Source: GCA-2746795 sp964643965 (GTDB lineage: Bacteria; Chloroflexota; Anaerolineae; Promineifilales; Promineifilaceae). Taken from it: DNA of 64,000 nucleotides. The notes below the pieces were generated by a model. That model searched no databases, was not told where the DNA came from, and saw only the letters and a list, made by a program, of their open reading frames with translations. Positions within the stretch are counted from its first letter, which is position 1. Each line of letters opens with the position of its first letter. Shown here piece by piece: positions 53,627 through 62,139 of the stretch. Made by a program: the position numbers and the translations under genes. The stretch lies in assembly GCA_964643965.1 (NCBI GenBank), contig CAZXVH010000013.1, forward strand, positions 1 to 64,000, read 5' to 3'.

Positions 53627-55290
53627 GCGGCGAACTTCTCACTCCCCAACCGCTCACCCTGCCCGCCGAGGCGCCCCGTTGGCAAAAAGCGGCCGCTTAT
53701 CTGCCCAAGCTACTCATTGGCCTGGCGCTGGCGGCGTTTCTATTTTACCTGCTCGTCTATATAGTTTACGCCGTGCGCCTGTTCCAATTTCCCTTTGATT
53801 ATGATCAGGGTGAAGGCTTTGAACTGATGGATACGGTGCTGTTTAGCCAGGGGGAATGGCCTTACCGCGACAACAATACCTACCCGTTTTACTCCTCCAA
53901 TTACCCGCCGCTTTTTCATGTGGTCACGGCGCCCCTGGTGTGGCTGTTTGGGCCGCACTATTGGACGGGGCGGCTGGTTTCCTTCCTGGGCACGCTGATC
54001 ACGGCGCTGGCGATTGGCTTCGGCGTACAAAAGGCGGGGCGGCGCTGGTGGCTTTCGGCGCTGGCCGGGCTGGCGTTTTTGGCTTCCAATTATGTTTACC
54101 ACGTGGGGCCGCTGTTCCGCCAGCATATGTTTATGGTGATGTTTGAGACGGTGGCGGTGGTTTTGATGGCCTTGACCATTGACAAGGAAGAGCGAGAGGG
54201 GCGGCAGTATAACGGCCGTCTGCTCCTGGTCATGTTCTTGCTGCTGTTGGCCGGTTATACCAAGCAGTTGGCTTACGCCACGGTAGCGGCCGTCTTCATC
54301 TTCTGGTTTATCCGCCAGCCAAAACGGGCGGTGCTGTGGGCTGTGCCTTTCGCGGCCGTCACCGGCCTCATCTTTTTATGGATCAACTGGTCTACGGACG
54401 GCTGGTGGCTGGTGAACACAGTCACGGCCAATATCAACCCGTTCATCCGCGAGCAAGCCATCGGCCTCTTCCGCCAATGGTTTACCCTGCATACAGTGCT
54501 GACCCTGGTGGCTTTGGTCTATGCGGCGTACCAGTTTTATTTTGAACGGCTGTCGCTCTACAGCGTGTGGTTTGGCCTGGCGCTGCTCAACAGCATCACG
54601 GCGGGCAAATGGGGCGCGGGCGAATCCTATTTTGCCACCGCCATTGCCGCCAGTTGCATCCTCACGGGCATCGCCTTCGCCCGGGTACTGACAGTTGTGG
54701 AAAATCGGGAATGGGGATCAACGCAGAAGGGCTTTTGGTGGCAAACGGCCGTGCTCTCCCTTATCGCTATCCTGTTCCTCATCCAGGCCGACAAGCTGTT
54801 CCACGCCCCCACCGATGTGGCCCTGTTCCGGGCGGTGGCCGTGGCCCTGGGCAAACCAACGGAAGTCGCCATCGCCCCACAAACCTCTTGCTCCGCCCCT
54901 CGCGCTCCCAAAACGGTCTACTACGTCGATTCTGGCGGCGTCTCCCTGCTGGGGCGGCCGCCAAACCGCGCCGACATCGAGGCAGGCCAGGAAATTGCGG
55001 CCTTCATCGCCGAGGGCCAGACCCCGGCTTTTGCCGAAGACGCCGGCTTTAATTTCTACATTGATCGGGAGATCATCACCAATCCCACGCAGCTGCTCAA
55101 CCTGTACAACAACAACCAGGTTGACCTGACGGAGATGCTGGAGATGCTCAACGCCCAGGCATTTGATACCATTGTGCTGCGGGCGCAGTTTTACCCCTCG
55201 CCGGTGCTGGACGCCATCGGCCAACAGTATGAAACGGTGAAGCTGGTGGAAATGAATGGCTTTGTCTATTGTTTGATGAGGCCGCGATAG
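53623..55290 (+). CDS. GT-C family membrane glycosyltransferase (GT39/PMT-like)
   Basis: 555 aa with about 10-11 membrane helices. The N-terminal loop after helix 1 contains DYDQGEGFE, an acidic motif in the place where GT-C enzymes bind metal and lipid-linked sugar, and YPFYSSNYPPLFH with the paired Tyr/Pro residues of this class. The C-terminal extracytoplasmic part (about 420-555) is soluble. It would transfer a sugar from a polyprenyl-phosphate donor to a protein or lipid outside the membrane. ATGA overlap with the preceding small protein. A donor could come from the GT2 enzyme at 35485, by inference only. Confidence 0.85.
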   Translation: MSGELLTPQPLTLPAEAPRWQKAAAYLPKLLIGLALAAFLFYLLVYIVYAVRLFQFPFDYDQGEGFELMDTVLFSQGEWPYRDNNTYPFYSSNYPPLFHVVTAPLVWLFGPHYWTGRLVSFLGTLITALAIGFGVQKAGRRWWLSALAGLAFLASNYVYHVGPLFRQHMFMVMFETVAVVLMALTIDKEEREGRQYNGRLLLVMFLLLLAGYTKQLAYATVAAVFIFWFIRQPKRAVLWAVPFAAVTGLIFLWINWSTDGWWLVNTVTANINPFIREQAIGLFRQWFTLHTVLTLVALVYAAYQFYFERLSLYSVWFGLALLNSITAGKWGAGESYFATAIAASCILTGIAFARVLTVVENREWGSTQKGFWWQTAVLSLIAILFLIQADKLFHAPTDVALFRAVAVALGKPTEVAIAPQTSCSAPRAPKTVYYVDSGGVSLLGRPPNRADIEAGQEIAAFIAEGQTPAFAEDAGFNFYIDREIITNPTQLLNLYNNNQVDLTEMLEMLNAQAFDTIVLRAQFYPSPVLDAIGQQYETVKLVEMNGFVYCLMRPR

Positions 55291-55372
55291 TGGCAGGTGG
55301 CGGGTCGCGGGTTGCAGGTTGCGGGTAAAAGAGCAGTTACTCGCCACTCGCCACTCGCCACCCGCCGGCAAA
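55291..55372. repeat. Two inverted sets of heptamer repeats
   Basis: Five units of the GGCGGGT/TGCGGGT type are followed by four ACTCGCC/ACCCGCC units. The sets are roughly complementary, so the 82-bp spacer can fold into a long imperfect hairpin between the glycosyltransferase and scpA. Confidence 0.8.
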
Positions 55373-55382
55373 GGTGACGCAT

Positions 55383-56138
55383 ATGAAAACAGCCTACAAA
55401 ATCGACTTACCGGAATTTGCCGGGCCGCTCGACTTGCTGCTGCATCTGATCGACCGGCAGGAGTTGGATATTACCGCTATTTCTCTGGTGCAGATCACCA
55501 GCCAATATCTGCGGCAAATCGAGTCCATGAAGAAGAACCGGGTGGAAAATCTGATCGATTTTTTGGTGATCGGGGCGCGGTTGGCGCAGATTAAAAGCCG
55601 GGCGCTGCTGCCCCAAATTCCGGCGCTGCCCGGCGACGAAGAAGCGGAAGAGGACCCGGCAGAAGCGCTCATCCGCCAACTGCGCCAGTACAAACGGTTT
55701 AAGCAGGCGGCGTGTTGGTTGGTGGAACGGGAAGAAGCGGGGCTGCGCACTTATTTGCGGGTAGCGCCGCCGCCCAAGCTGGATACCCGGCTGGATTTAA
55801 CGGGGGTGACGGTGGAGAGTTTGATAACGGCCGTTCAGTCAGCCTTATCTCGCGCCGAAGAGCTGGAAGAAAGCGTCTCTATCGTCCAGCCGCGCCGCCT
55901 GACCATTGAAGGCCAGATACAGCGGCTGCGCTACCGCCTGAGCCAGAACCACGCCTTTTTATTCAACGACTTGCTGTCGCCAGAAAGCTCTTCCACGGAA
56001 GTATCGGTGACGCTGTTGGCCGTGCTGGAACTGATTAAACGGCATGAGGCAGCCGCCAAACAAACTGCCCTATTCGGCCCCATTGAGATTGAGCCTTACC
56101 GCCAGGCTACCACCACATCTGTTCACGGCCGTACTTAA
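55383..56138 (+). CDS. scpA: Segregation and condensation protein A
   Basis: 251 aa kleisin subunit of the bacterial condensin SMC-ScpAB, needed for chromosome compaction and segregation. The N-terminal block EFAGPLDLLLHLIDRQELDI is diagnostic, followed by the helical N-domain (IDFLVIGARLAQIKSRALLP) and a C-terminal winged helix (VTLLAVLELIKRHEA). ATG 55383 has AAAGG 9 nt upstream. scpB is not in the window. The 3' end overlaps the converging zinc-ribbon gene by 32 bp. Confidence 0.95.
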   Translation: MKTAYKIDLPEFAGPLDLLLHLIDRQELDITAISLVQITSQYLRQIESMKKNRVENLIDFLVIGARLAQIKSRALLPQIPALPGDEEAEEDPAEALIRQLRQYKRFKQAACWLVEREEAGLRTYLRVAPPPKLDTRLDLTGVTVESLITAVQSALSRAEELEESVSIVQPRRLTIEGQIQRLRYRLSQNHAFLFNDLLSPESSSTEVSVTLLAVLELIKRHEAAAKQTALFGPIEIEPYRQATTTSVHGRT

Positions 56139-56523
56139 ACACCAGGTAGACCAACACCCCCAAGACCAGCAGCGGCAGCAAGAAGCGGAAGAGCATCAAG
56201 CCGCCAAAACGCAGCAACACCAGCAAAAGAATCACAACCCCGACCCCCCACAAAATCCGCCGCCGACCGGAGAACGCCGGTAATTCTGGCAGCGAAAAGG
56301 AATCGCCGCCTATGCGCTGCTTTTGGGCGCTGCGACAAGAAGCAGCCACGCCGATATGCAGCACATCCCCTTTTAACGTCCACTCGCAGCCACAGCGGCG
56401 GCACAGGTAATAGCCCGCCGCCGGCCGACCCGTCATCAATTTGTGGGTGATATAAATTTCACCGCCACAATGATCGCAGTCGTAGCCACTGTCCGTTAAA
56501 TCCGTTTCCTCTAATTCTGACAT
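56107..56523 (-). CDS. Zinc-ribbon protein with C-terminal membrane helices
   Basis: 138 aa. A zinc ribbon of two CxxC knuckles (YDCDHCGG at about 15-20 and LCRRCGC at about 40) begins the protein. Basic, low-complexity residues follow, then two adjacent hydrophobic helices (about 88-130) near the C-terminus. It has the architecture of small membrane proteins that hold a regulatory zinc ribbon inside the cell. No family recognised. It overlaps the 3' end of scpA, read in the opposite direction; both reading frames look real. Confidence 0.75.
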   Translation of the reverse strand: MSELEETDLTDSGYDCDHCGGEIYITHKLMTGRPAAGYYLCRRCGCEWTLKGDVLHIGVAASCRSAQKQRIGGDSFSLPELPAFSGRRRILWGVGVVILLLVLLRFGGLMLFRFLLPLLVLGVLVYLVFKYGREQMWW

Positions 56524-56635
56524 ATTTTAGAAGCCAGTAATAGCCCGATTACCTCAGCGGGCGAGATAGGCGGGAGAGAAGCTTTTTCTTCGTGGCAAAT
56601 GTTCTGCCCCTCTGTCCCGCCCTTACCCAAGCTGA

Positions 56636-56690
56636 ACCATTCACCGCTCACTGTTCACCGTTCACTGTTCACCCTCTCTCACACCCTTTC
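56636..56690. repeat. Heptamer tandem repeats (TTCACCG type)
   Basis: About five degenerate copies of TTCACCG/CTCACTG/TTCACTG in the spacer before the next minus-strand gene end. Same family of spacer repeats as at 8917 and 31380. Confidence 0.75.
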
Positions 56691-57125
56691 GCAGCTGCCC
56701 AGGAGCAAATTATAAATTCCCGAGCGGGTGACGTAGACAAAACCGCCGCACTCCTGGCAAGAAATCTGGAACTCCACGCCTTCTTCGCCAAGCCCCTGCT
56801 CCCATTCACCCAGGGTATGCCCGTGAATGCTGGCGGATGCTTCCACTTCCCGCATTTGCCGGGTGAAGCGGGCGTCTGTTTCTTGCTGGCGCAGCCGCTC
56901 CGCCGCGCCGACGATGGCGCGCACCACGGCCGCCTGCACCAGGTTTTCCGGCACACCTTCCGGCAGCCCACCGACCTTCTCCACCAGCAAATCCAACACC
57001 TGGGCGATCTCGTTGCGCGTAGTTTCGTCGTAGTTTTTAACCAGTGAGCCTTCTTCTAATAAACTGATGAAATAATGAACGGCCGTTTTCAACTGCGTCA
57101 GTTCAATCTCAGCCGAATTACTCAT
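56679..57125 (-). CDS. Uncharacterised protein with C-terminal Cys pair
   Basis: 148 aa, predicted cytosolic and mostly helical (LTQLKTAVHYFISLLEEGSL; ETTRNEIAQVLDLLVEKVGG). Near the C-terminus are two Cys (SCQECGG) and one more Cys at the end, a possible half zinc knuckle. ATG 57125 has AGGAG 8 nt upstream, so the upstream in-frame ATGs are not used. It follows the Gfo/Idh gene by 16 bp on the same strand. No family recognised. Confidence 0.75.
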   Translation of the reverse strand: MSNSAEIELTQLKTAVHYFISLLEEGSLVKNYDETTRNEIAQVLDLLVEKVGGLPEGVPENLVQAAVVRAIVGAAERLRQQETDARFTRQMREVEASASIHGHTLGEWEQGLGEEGVEFQISCQECGGFVYVTRSGIYNLLLGSCERV

Positions 57126-57141
57126 GGCAATGACTCCTTTT

Positions 57142-58137
57142 TCACTCATGGCGGTCAATGATAATAGGCTGCCCTGTTTGCGCCGATTCGTACAAAGCCA
57201 GCGTCGTTTTCACATGATTACGGGTTTCCGCCAGGGTGAGGTACTGCGGTTTGCCATCCAGGATGGCGGCGTGCATATCTTCCACCTCGCCTAAATACAG
57301 CTCTTTTTTAGGTACGCGGATTTTCTCACGCTTGTTGTCTCTATCATAAAAGACGGGTTTGGCCTGCTCAACGCTGACAAACGGCCGTTTCAGCCAAATG
57401 CGCCCCTCCGTACCTACCACCTGAATCATGGTATGGAACGGTTCACGGAAGCCGCAGGTAAACTGGGCCATGACGCCATTGGCATAATGCATCTGCCCGG
57501 CAAAGGTCACATCCACGCCATCGGCGCCGATATACTGGTCGGCTATCACCCATTCTGGCGTATCACCCATTAGAAATTGGCAGTAACTCATGGGATAGAC
57601 GCCCACATCCCACATCGACCCGCCGCCTAATTCCGGCTTCATACGCACATTGACTTCCGGGTTAGGTATGGCAAAGTGAAAAGCGCCGCGAATGGTGGTG
57701 ATGGTTCCCAAACGGCCGTTATCGATCATTTCCTTAATCAACTTCGTCTGCGGATGGTGGCGGTACATAAACGCCTCCGCCAACACCTGGCCCGTGCCCT
57801 CACTGGCCGCGATCATGGCGTCCACTTCCGCCAGCGAAAGGGCAAACGGCTTCTCGCACAACACATGCTTGCCGTGTTCCAGGGCATAGATCGACCATTC
57901 CGCGTGGAGCTGGTTGGGTAGACTGATATACACCGCATCCACCGCCTCTGAATCCAACATCGCTTGATAACTGCCAAACGCCTGCGGAATATCCCACTCC
58001 TGCGCATACGCCTCGGCCGACGCCTGCGAACGGCTGGCGACGGCCACCAACTCGCCCCGCTCCGAGGCCCGAATCGCCGGAATTAAACGCCTGTTAATAT
58101 TTGCTGTTGATACCAAACCCCACCGTACTTTGTCCAC
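57142..58137 (-). CDS. Gfo/Idh/MocA-family oxidoreductase
   Basis: 331 aa NAD(P)-dependent sugar or polyol oxidoreductase. The Rossmann start (RWGLVSTANINRRLIPAI) and the family motif EKPFAL (about 95, with the catalytic Lys) are clear, and the C-terminal alpha/beta domain has GGGSMWDVGVYP, where the family has GGG-x-x-x-D-x-x-x-H. Here the expected His is replaced by Tyr, which occurs in several members. The substrate is unknown. Gene order suggests co-transcription with the Cys-pair protein downstream. Confidence 0.9.
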   Translation of the reverse strand: MDKVRWGLVSTANINRRLIPAIRASERGELVAVASRSQASAEAYAQEWDIPQAFGSYQAMLDSEAVDAVYISLPNQLHAEWSIYALEHGKHVLCEKPFALSLAEVDAMIAASEGTGQVLAEAFMYRHHPQTKLIKEMIDNGRLGTITTIRGAFHFAIPNPEVNVRMKPELGGGSMWDVGVYPMSYCQFLMGDTPEWVIADQYIGADGVDVTFAGQMHYANGVMAQFTCGFREPFHTMIQVVGTEGRIWLKRPFVSVEQAKPVFYDRDNKREKIRVPKKELYLGEVEDMHAAILDGKPQYLTLAETRNHVKTTLALYESAQTGQPIIIDRHE

Positions 58138-58155
58138 TACATCCTCCCTGTATCC

Positions 58156-58188
58156 AGAAGTTCAACTTCTCAGAGAAGTTGAACTTCT
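58156..58188. repeat. Nested palindrome, copy 3 of 3
   Basis: AGAAGTTCAACTTCT, C, then AGAGAAGTTGAACTTCT: nearly identical to the element at 12074. Located in the spacer between the fumarase beta and oxidoreductase genes. Confidence 0.88.
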
Positions 58189-58192
58189 AAAA

Positions 58193-58804
58193 CTAACTAA
58201 TCAATCCGGCCAGCACTTCTTTGGACTGCGCCTGAATCTGGTCATGCAAGCTCTCGCCGTGGCTGTCCATCGTCACCACCACCGGGAAATCTTCCACGCG
58301 AATGACCCACATCGCTTCCGGCACACCGAACTCCAACTTGTAGACGCCCACCACTTCCTTCACCGATTGGGCAATATAACTGGCGGCGCCGCCAATGGCA
58401 TGAAGGTAAACGGCCGGCTGCTCCTGGCAGGCTCGCAACGTCTTCGCCCCCATGCCGCCCTTGCCGATGACGCCCTTCAAGTTGAAATGCTTGATCACAT
58501 CCGCCTGGTACACTTCTTCGCGGATGCTGGTGGTGGGGCCGGCCGCCACAAAGGAATAGGCGCCGTCTTCATGCTGCTTCACCACCGGGCCGCAGTGGTA
58601 GATAATGCCGCCATCCAACAACGCTTTCAACTCGTCGTATAACGGCCGTTCCTCCTCCGTCGGCGCCTGTTTAATAAAATGCTCAATCATAAACTTGTGG
58701 GCCGCGTCACGGCCGGTGACGATAATGCCGTTCAAAAAAACGGAATCGCCCGCCTTCAAATTGCGAATCTCCTCATCAGAAATCGGCACAGTTAACTTAG
58801 GCAT
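58193..58804 (-). CDS. Class I fumarate hydratase, beta subunit
   Basis: 203 aa C-terminal domain of iron-sulfur fumarase (or L-tartrate dehydratase), interconverting fumarate and malate in the TCA cycle. The family sequence is visible: GDSVFLNGIIVTGRDAAHK near the N-terminus, HCGPVVK at about 75 and GGMGAKTL, then IGGAASYIAQSVKEV. The start codon overlaps the stop of the alpha-subunit gene by 8 bp, so translation is coupled. Beta and alpha together form one enzyme. Confidence 0.93.
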   Translation of the reverse strand: MPKLTVPISDEEIRNLKAGDSVFLNGIIVTGRDAAHKFMIEHFIKQAPTEEERPLYDELKALLDGGIIYHCGPVVKQHEDGAYSFVAAGPTTSIREEVYQADVIKHFNLKGVIGKGGMGAKTLRACQEQPAVYLHAIGGAASYIAQSVKEVVGVYKLEFGVPEAMWVIRVEDFPVVVTMDSHGESLHDQIQAQSKEVLAGLIS

Positions 58805-59690
58805 AGCTCACCTCCATACCCTCTTCGCTGAATACCACATCCAGGCTGGCGCGGCGGTTGGCCCAGCACATATACGCCACCGACACAAAATAACTGGCCG
58901 GCAGCCGGTGCTGCGCCGCGATTTTCACGCCCAGCGCCGTCGTCTTGCCGCCAAACCCCATGGGGCCAATGCCCATCTGGTTGGCTTCCTCATAAATGCG
59001 CTCTTCCAGAGCCGCCAATTCAGGGTCTGGGTTCGTATCTTCCAACTGGCGGAACAACTGCTGCTTCGACTTGAGATAGCCGGAGCCGCGGTCGCCGCCA
59101 ATGGCCACACCCAACACAGCCGGGCCACAGCCCCGCCCCTGCGCCTGGTAGACGGCATCCAACACCACCCGGCGCACCCCTTCCAGGTCCCGGCCGGCGC
59201 CCAGGTCACCATCTGGCAGTTTGTATTGGGTCGAGACATTCTCGCAGCCGCCCCCTTTGAGCAGCAGATCAACATGGATGGCGTCTTCCTCCCATTCATG
59301 AAAGTGCATGGTGGGGAAATCTTCGCCGGTATTGTCGCCGCTGTTGACGCCGGTCAGGCTGTCTACGGCGTTGGGCCGCAGATAGTTGTTTTGGGTGGCC
59401 GCCGCCGCCGCCGCCCGAATCTGGTCAGCCAATTTGCGCGTGGAAACGCCAACCGGATAACTAATTTCAAAGATGGGGGTGCCGGTATCCTGGCAAATGG
59501 GGGTGCTGTTTTTCTCGGCGATGTCTACGTTGAGCAAAATGGTGTCCAACGCTCCTTCAGCGGCCGAGCCTGGTTCTTCATTACCTTTGGCCTTGCGCAA
59601 GGAGCGGCGCATGTCTTGCGGCAGCTGGGTGGCGGCAAGGCGAATCAGTTCTATAAACTGGTCTGTTAAATCGAGGGTTTTATAATCCAT
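58797..59690 (-). CDS. Class I fumarate hydratase, alpha subunit
   Basis: 297 aa catalytic subunit binding a [4Fe-4S] cluster. ICQDTGTPIF (first Cys, about 62) and the later Cys in GGCENVSTQYKLP and RGCGPAVLGVAIGGDR supply the three cluster ligands, and GPMGFGGKTTALGVKI is conserved. Fumarate and tartrate dehydratases cannot be told apart fully; fumarase is the default where no tartrate genes are near. It lies on the minus strand upstream of the beta-subunit gene and has the tandem array beyond its start. Confidence 0.94.
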   Translation of the reverse strand: MDYKTLDLTDQFIELIRLAATQLPQDMRRSLRKAKGNEEPGSAAEGALDTILLNVDIAEKNSTPICQDTGTPIFEISYPVGVSTRKLADQIRAAAAAATQNNYLRPNAVDSLTGVNSGDNTGEDFPTMHFHEWEEDAIHVDLLLKGGGCENVSTQYKLPDGDLGAGRDLEGVRRVVLDAVYQAQGRGCGPAVLGVAIGGDRGSGYLKSKQQLFRQLEDTNPDPELAALEERIYEEANQMGIGPMGFGGKTTALGVKIAAQHRLPASYFVSVAYMCWANRRASLDVVFSEEGMEVSYA

Positions 59691-59908
59691 AGGGTAGCCT
59701 CCAATTTTGTGGTGGGAATGTGTGGGTAAATGTAACGCCTGACTATATGATGCCCCAAAATGGCTCAGATGGCTAGTAGTGAACGAGGACAGGGTGCGCG
59801 ATTTTTGTGGGCAACACTTTGGTAGGGGCGATGCGATGGGGCAGTATCTTTATTAGACGCCTGGCCTTTTCTCCCATCGCCTCGCCCGCTTGTGGGTTGT
59901 GGGTTGTG

Positions 59909-60275
59909 GGTTGTGGGCGAGGCAACCGGAGAAATGACGGCGCGGTAAGCCAACATCATATCCGGTTGCATCGCCCCTACGTGATGGTTTTCAGGTTTGG
60001 AGGTTGTGGGCGAGGCAACCGGAGAAATGACGGCGCGGTAAGCCAACATCATATCCGGTTGCATCGCCCCTACGTGATGGTTTTCAGGTTTGGAGGTTGT
60101 GGGCGAGGCAACCGGAGAAATGACGGCGCGGTAAGCCAACATCATATCCGGTTGCATCGCCCCTACGTGATGGTTTTCAGGTTTGGAGGTTGTGGGCGAG
60201 GCAACCGGAGAAATGACGGCGCGGTAAGCCAACATCATATCCGGTTGCATCGCCCCTACGTGATGGTTTTCAGGT
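59909..60275. repeat. Tandem array of four 93-bp units
   Basis: Unit starts at about 59915, 60008, 60101 and 60194 give a period of exactly 93 bp. Copies are nearly identical, and the last one ends at about 60275. Each unit holds an inverted repeat (GGGCGAGGCAACCGG with CCGGTTGCATCGCCC, one mismatch, loop about 32 nt). It is preceded by GGGTTGT heptamers. Because 93 is a multiple of 3, frames on both strands stay open by chance across the array. Confidence 0.95.
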
Positions 60276-60304
60276 TCGCAGATTGAACCAATCTGGCGGA
60301 GTTT

Positions 60305-61827
60305 TTACTGAATGTCGAGTAACTCCACCTCAAAAATCAAGGTGGCGCCAGGGGGGATCGGGCCGCTGCCGCTCGCCCCATATCCCAGTTCCGCCGGGAT
60401 GACAAGTTGGCGCACCGTGCCCACTTTCATGGTGGCCACGCCTTCATCCCAGCCAGCAANNNNNNNNNNNNNNNNNNNNNNNNNNNNNNNNNNNNNNNNN
60501 NNNNNNNNNNNNNNNNNNNNNNNNNNNNNNNNNNNNNNNNNNNNNNNNNNNNNNNNNNNAGTTGGCGCACCGTGCCCACTTTCATGGTGGCCACGCCTTC
60601 ATCCCAGCCAGCAATGACGCTGCCAGTACCCAATGTGAATGGAAAAGGTTGGCCGCGATCCAGGGAGCTGTCAAACTGTACGCCGTCTTCCAGCCAACCG
60701 GTGTAATGCACCACCACCGTCTGGCCGGCTTCGGGCATGTCGCCATCCCCTTCTACCAGGTCTACGTATTTCAGGCCGCTGTCGGTGACGGTATAGTCGT
60801 CTTCATCTACGACGGTGGCTTTGCGCGGTTTTTGAATATCTAGCATTTCGACCTGCATGAGCAAATCAGAGTTAGGCGGCACAATTTCGCCAAAACTATC
60901 TTCGCCCAAACCCAGTTCGGCCGGGATGAGCAGCTGTCGTTTTTCGCCAACTGTCATGCCCACCACGCCTTCATTCCAACCGGGGAAGACCATTTCAGAG
61001 CCAACCGGGAAGACGAACGGTTCGCCAGAAGTGGTGGAGCCGGTGAAAAAACGGCCGGAGTCAGCCACCCACAAGGTGAAATCGACGGTGACGGTATCAT
61101 TCATTTCGGCCGCATCTCCGCCATCGCCTTCATTGAGGATGGCGATTTGCAGGCCAGAGTCCGTGGTTTCGTAATCGCTGTCGCTGAGGTCGGCCGGTTC
61201 AGGCGGCGACTGCACATCGAGCAGTTCCACTTCCATGATGAGGGTGGCGGCCGGCGGCACCATGCCGGGGACGCCTTCTGGGCCAAAGGCCAGGTCTGGC
61301 GGGATGAGCATCTGGCGGGAGCCGCCTAGCTGCATAGTCATCATCCCTTCTTCCCAACCGGGAAATACTTGCTGGCTGCCGACGACGAAGGTAAACGGCC
61401 GTTCAAAGAAAAAGGTATCGTCTAAAATTTGGGGGCCAGCGCCATCATCCACCCACATGGCGTAGTTGACTTGCAAAATATCGCCATCTTCAGGGCTGGC
61501 GCCGTCGCCTTCGGTGACATCAAAATATTTCAAACCGCTGTCGCTAACCTCATATTCATCCTCTGCCAGTTCGGCCGGCATTCTATCTGAAAAGGGGGGC
61601 GCGGCTTCCGGCAGCGGGCCTTCGACGACTTCGCCCATGTTTTCGGCTTCTGCGACAGCTTCAGCCTCTTCGCCCTGTTCACCCTGAGCAAAAAGTCCTT
61701 CACCGGAGGCGATGCGGGTGGCGTCCCCGGCTTTTTCCGCGGGGACGGCCGGCCCGCAGGCGACCATGACAAATGCCAGCAGCAGCGCCAGCAAACTTCC
61801 AATTCCTAATAAGCGTTTTTGTTTCAC
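60305..61827 (-). CDS. Lipoprotein with three FKBP-type peptidyl-prolyl isomerase domains
   Basis: Secreted, membrane-anchored foldase. The signal peptide ends in a VMVAC lipobox (Cys about 24). An acidic linker precedes three FKBP domains (about 95-210, 215-325 and 340 to the end), each starting with a DSGL motif and ending in an EVELLD-type strand. Active-site residues of the FKBP type (YxxW...D, GW, then the LxxPxxxxG loop) are best kept in domain 3, whose C-terminal half is interrupted by 100 N. If the gap is closed at the shared 55 bp, the frame runs on to a stop at 60305-60307 (VELLDIQ). Probably helps fold exported proteins such as the surface proteins in this window. Confidence 0.9.
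60405..60459. repeat. 55-bp copy 1 flanking the second gap
   Basis: These 55 bp, just before the N run, are repeated exactly at 60560-60614 just after it. The two copies look like overlapping contig ends rather than a biological repeat. Confidence 0.92.
60460..60559. other. Assembly gap (100 N), probably false
   Basis: 100 N between two identical 55-bp stretches (60405-60459 and 60560-60614). Merging those stretches gives one uninterrupted FKBP domain, so nothing is likely to be missing. Confidence 0.9.
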
Positions 61828-61949
61828 AACTTCTCCTTAAATTAAATGACAGGTAAATTTTGTTCTCAGGCCAAATTGTACCAGCATTGGAAATTACTCT
61901 GAAATGAGCCTGGGATTTCTTACGCTTAACTCAGAAAATCTGTGGCCTT

Positions 61950-62110
61950 TAAGACCTGACAGGTTTCCCAAAAACCTGCCAGGTCTGAGCGGTTACGCTA
62001 TACTTTGCCCGTTGGGAAAATGCTGGTTTTAGCATTTTCTATGGTGGCCGCTGTATCCACCGGATGAATCCGGCGCTGGGATAAAAAACCTGCTGAAGCA
62101 GGTTGAATTC
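61950..62110. repeat. Spacer repeats ahead of the EEP gene
   Basis: AGACCTGACAGGTTT and AAACCTGCCAGGTCT (about 61951-61986) form a stem with one mismatch. Further on, ACCTGC-TGAA-GCAGGT (near 62089) is a second short palindrome after a CCACCGGATGAATCCGGCG palindrome. TATACT at 61999 might be a -10 box, but no -35 fits. Confidence 0.65.
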
Positions 62111-62139
62111 CGCTTGATGAAGGCGCTAAGGAACTTGAT

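Noticed and set aside
59909..60275. CRISPR array
   Set aside because: Copies are adjacent with no spacers and 93 bp long; no cas genes nearby.
59765..60286. Repeat-containing ORFs of 159-161 codons over the 93-bp array on both strands
   Set aside because: They exist because the unit length is a multiple of three; there is no ribosome site and both strands are equally open.
60460..60559. Missing coding sequence in the FKBP gene
   Set aside because: Flanking 55-bp identity shows that the gap is probably artificial.
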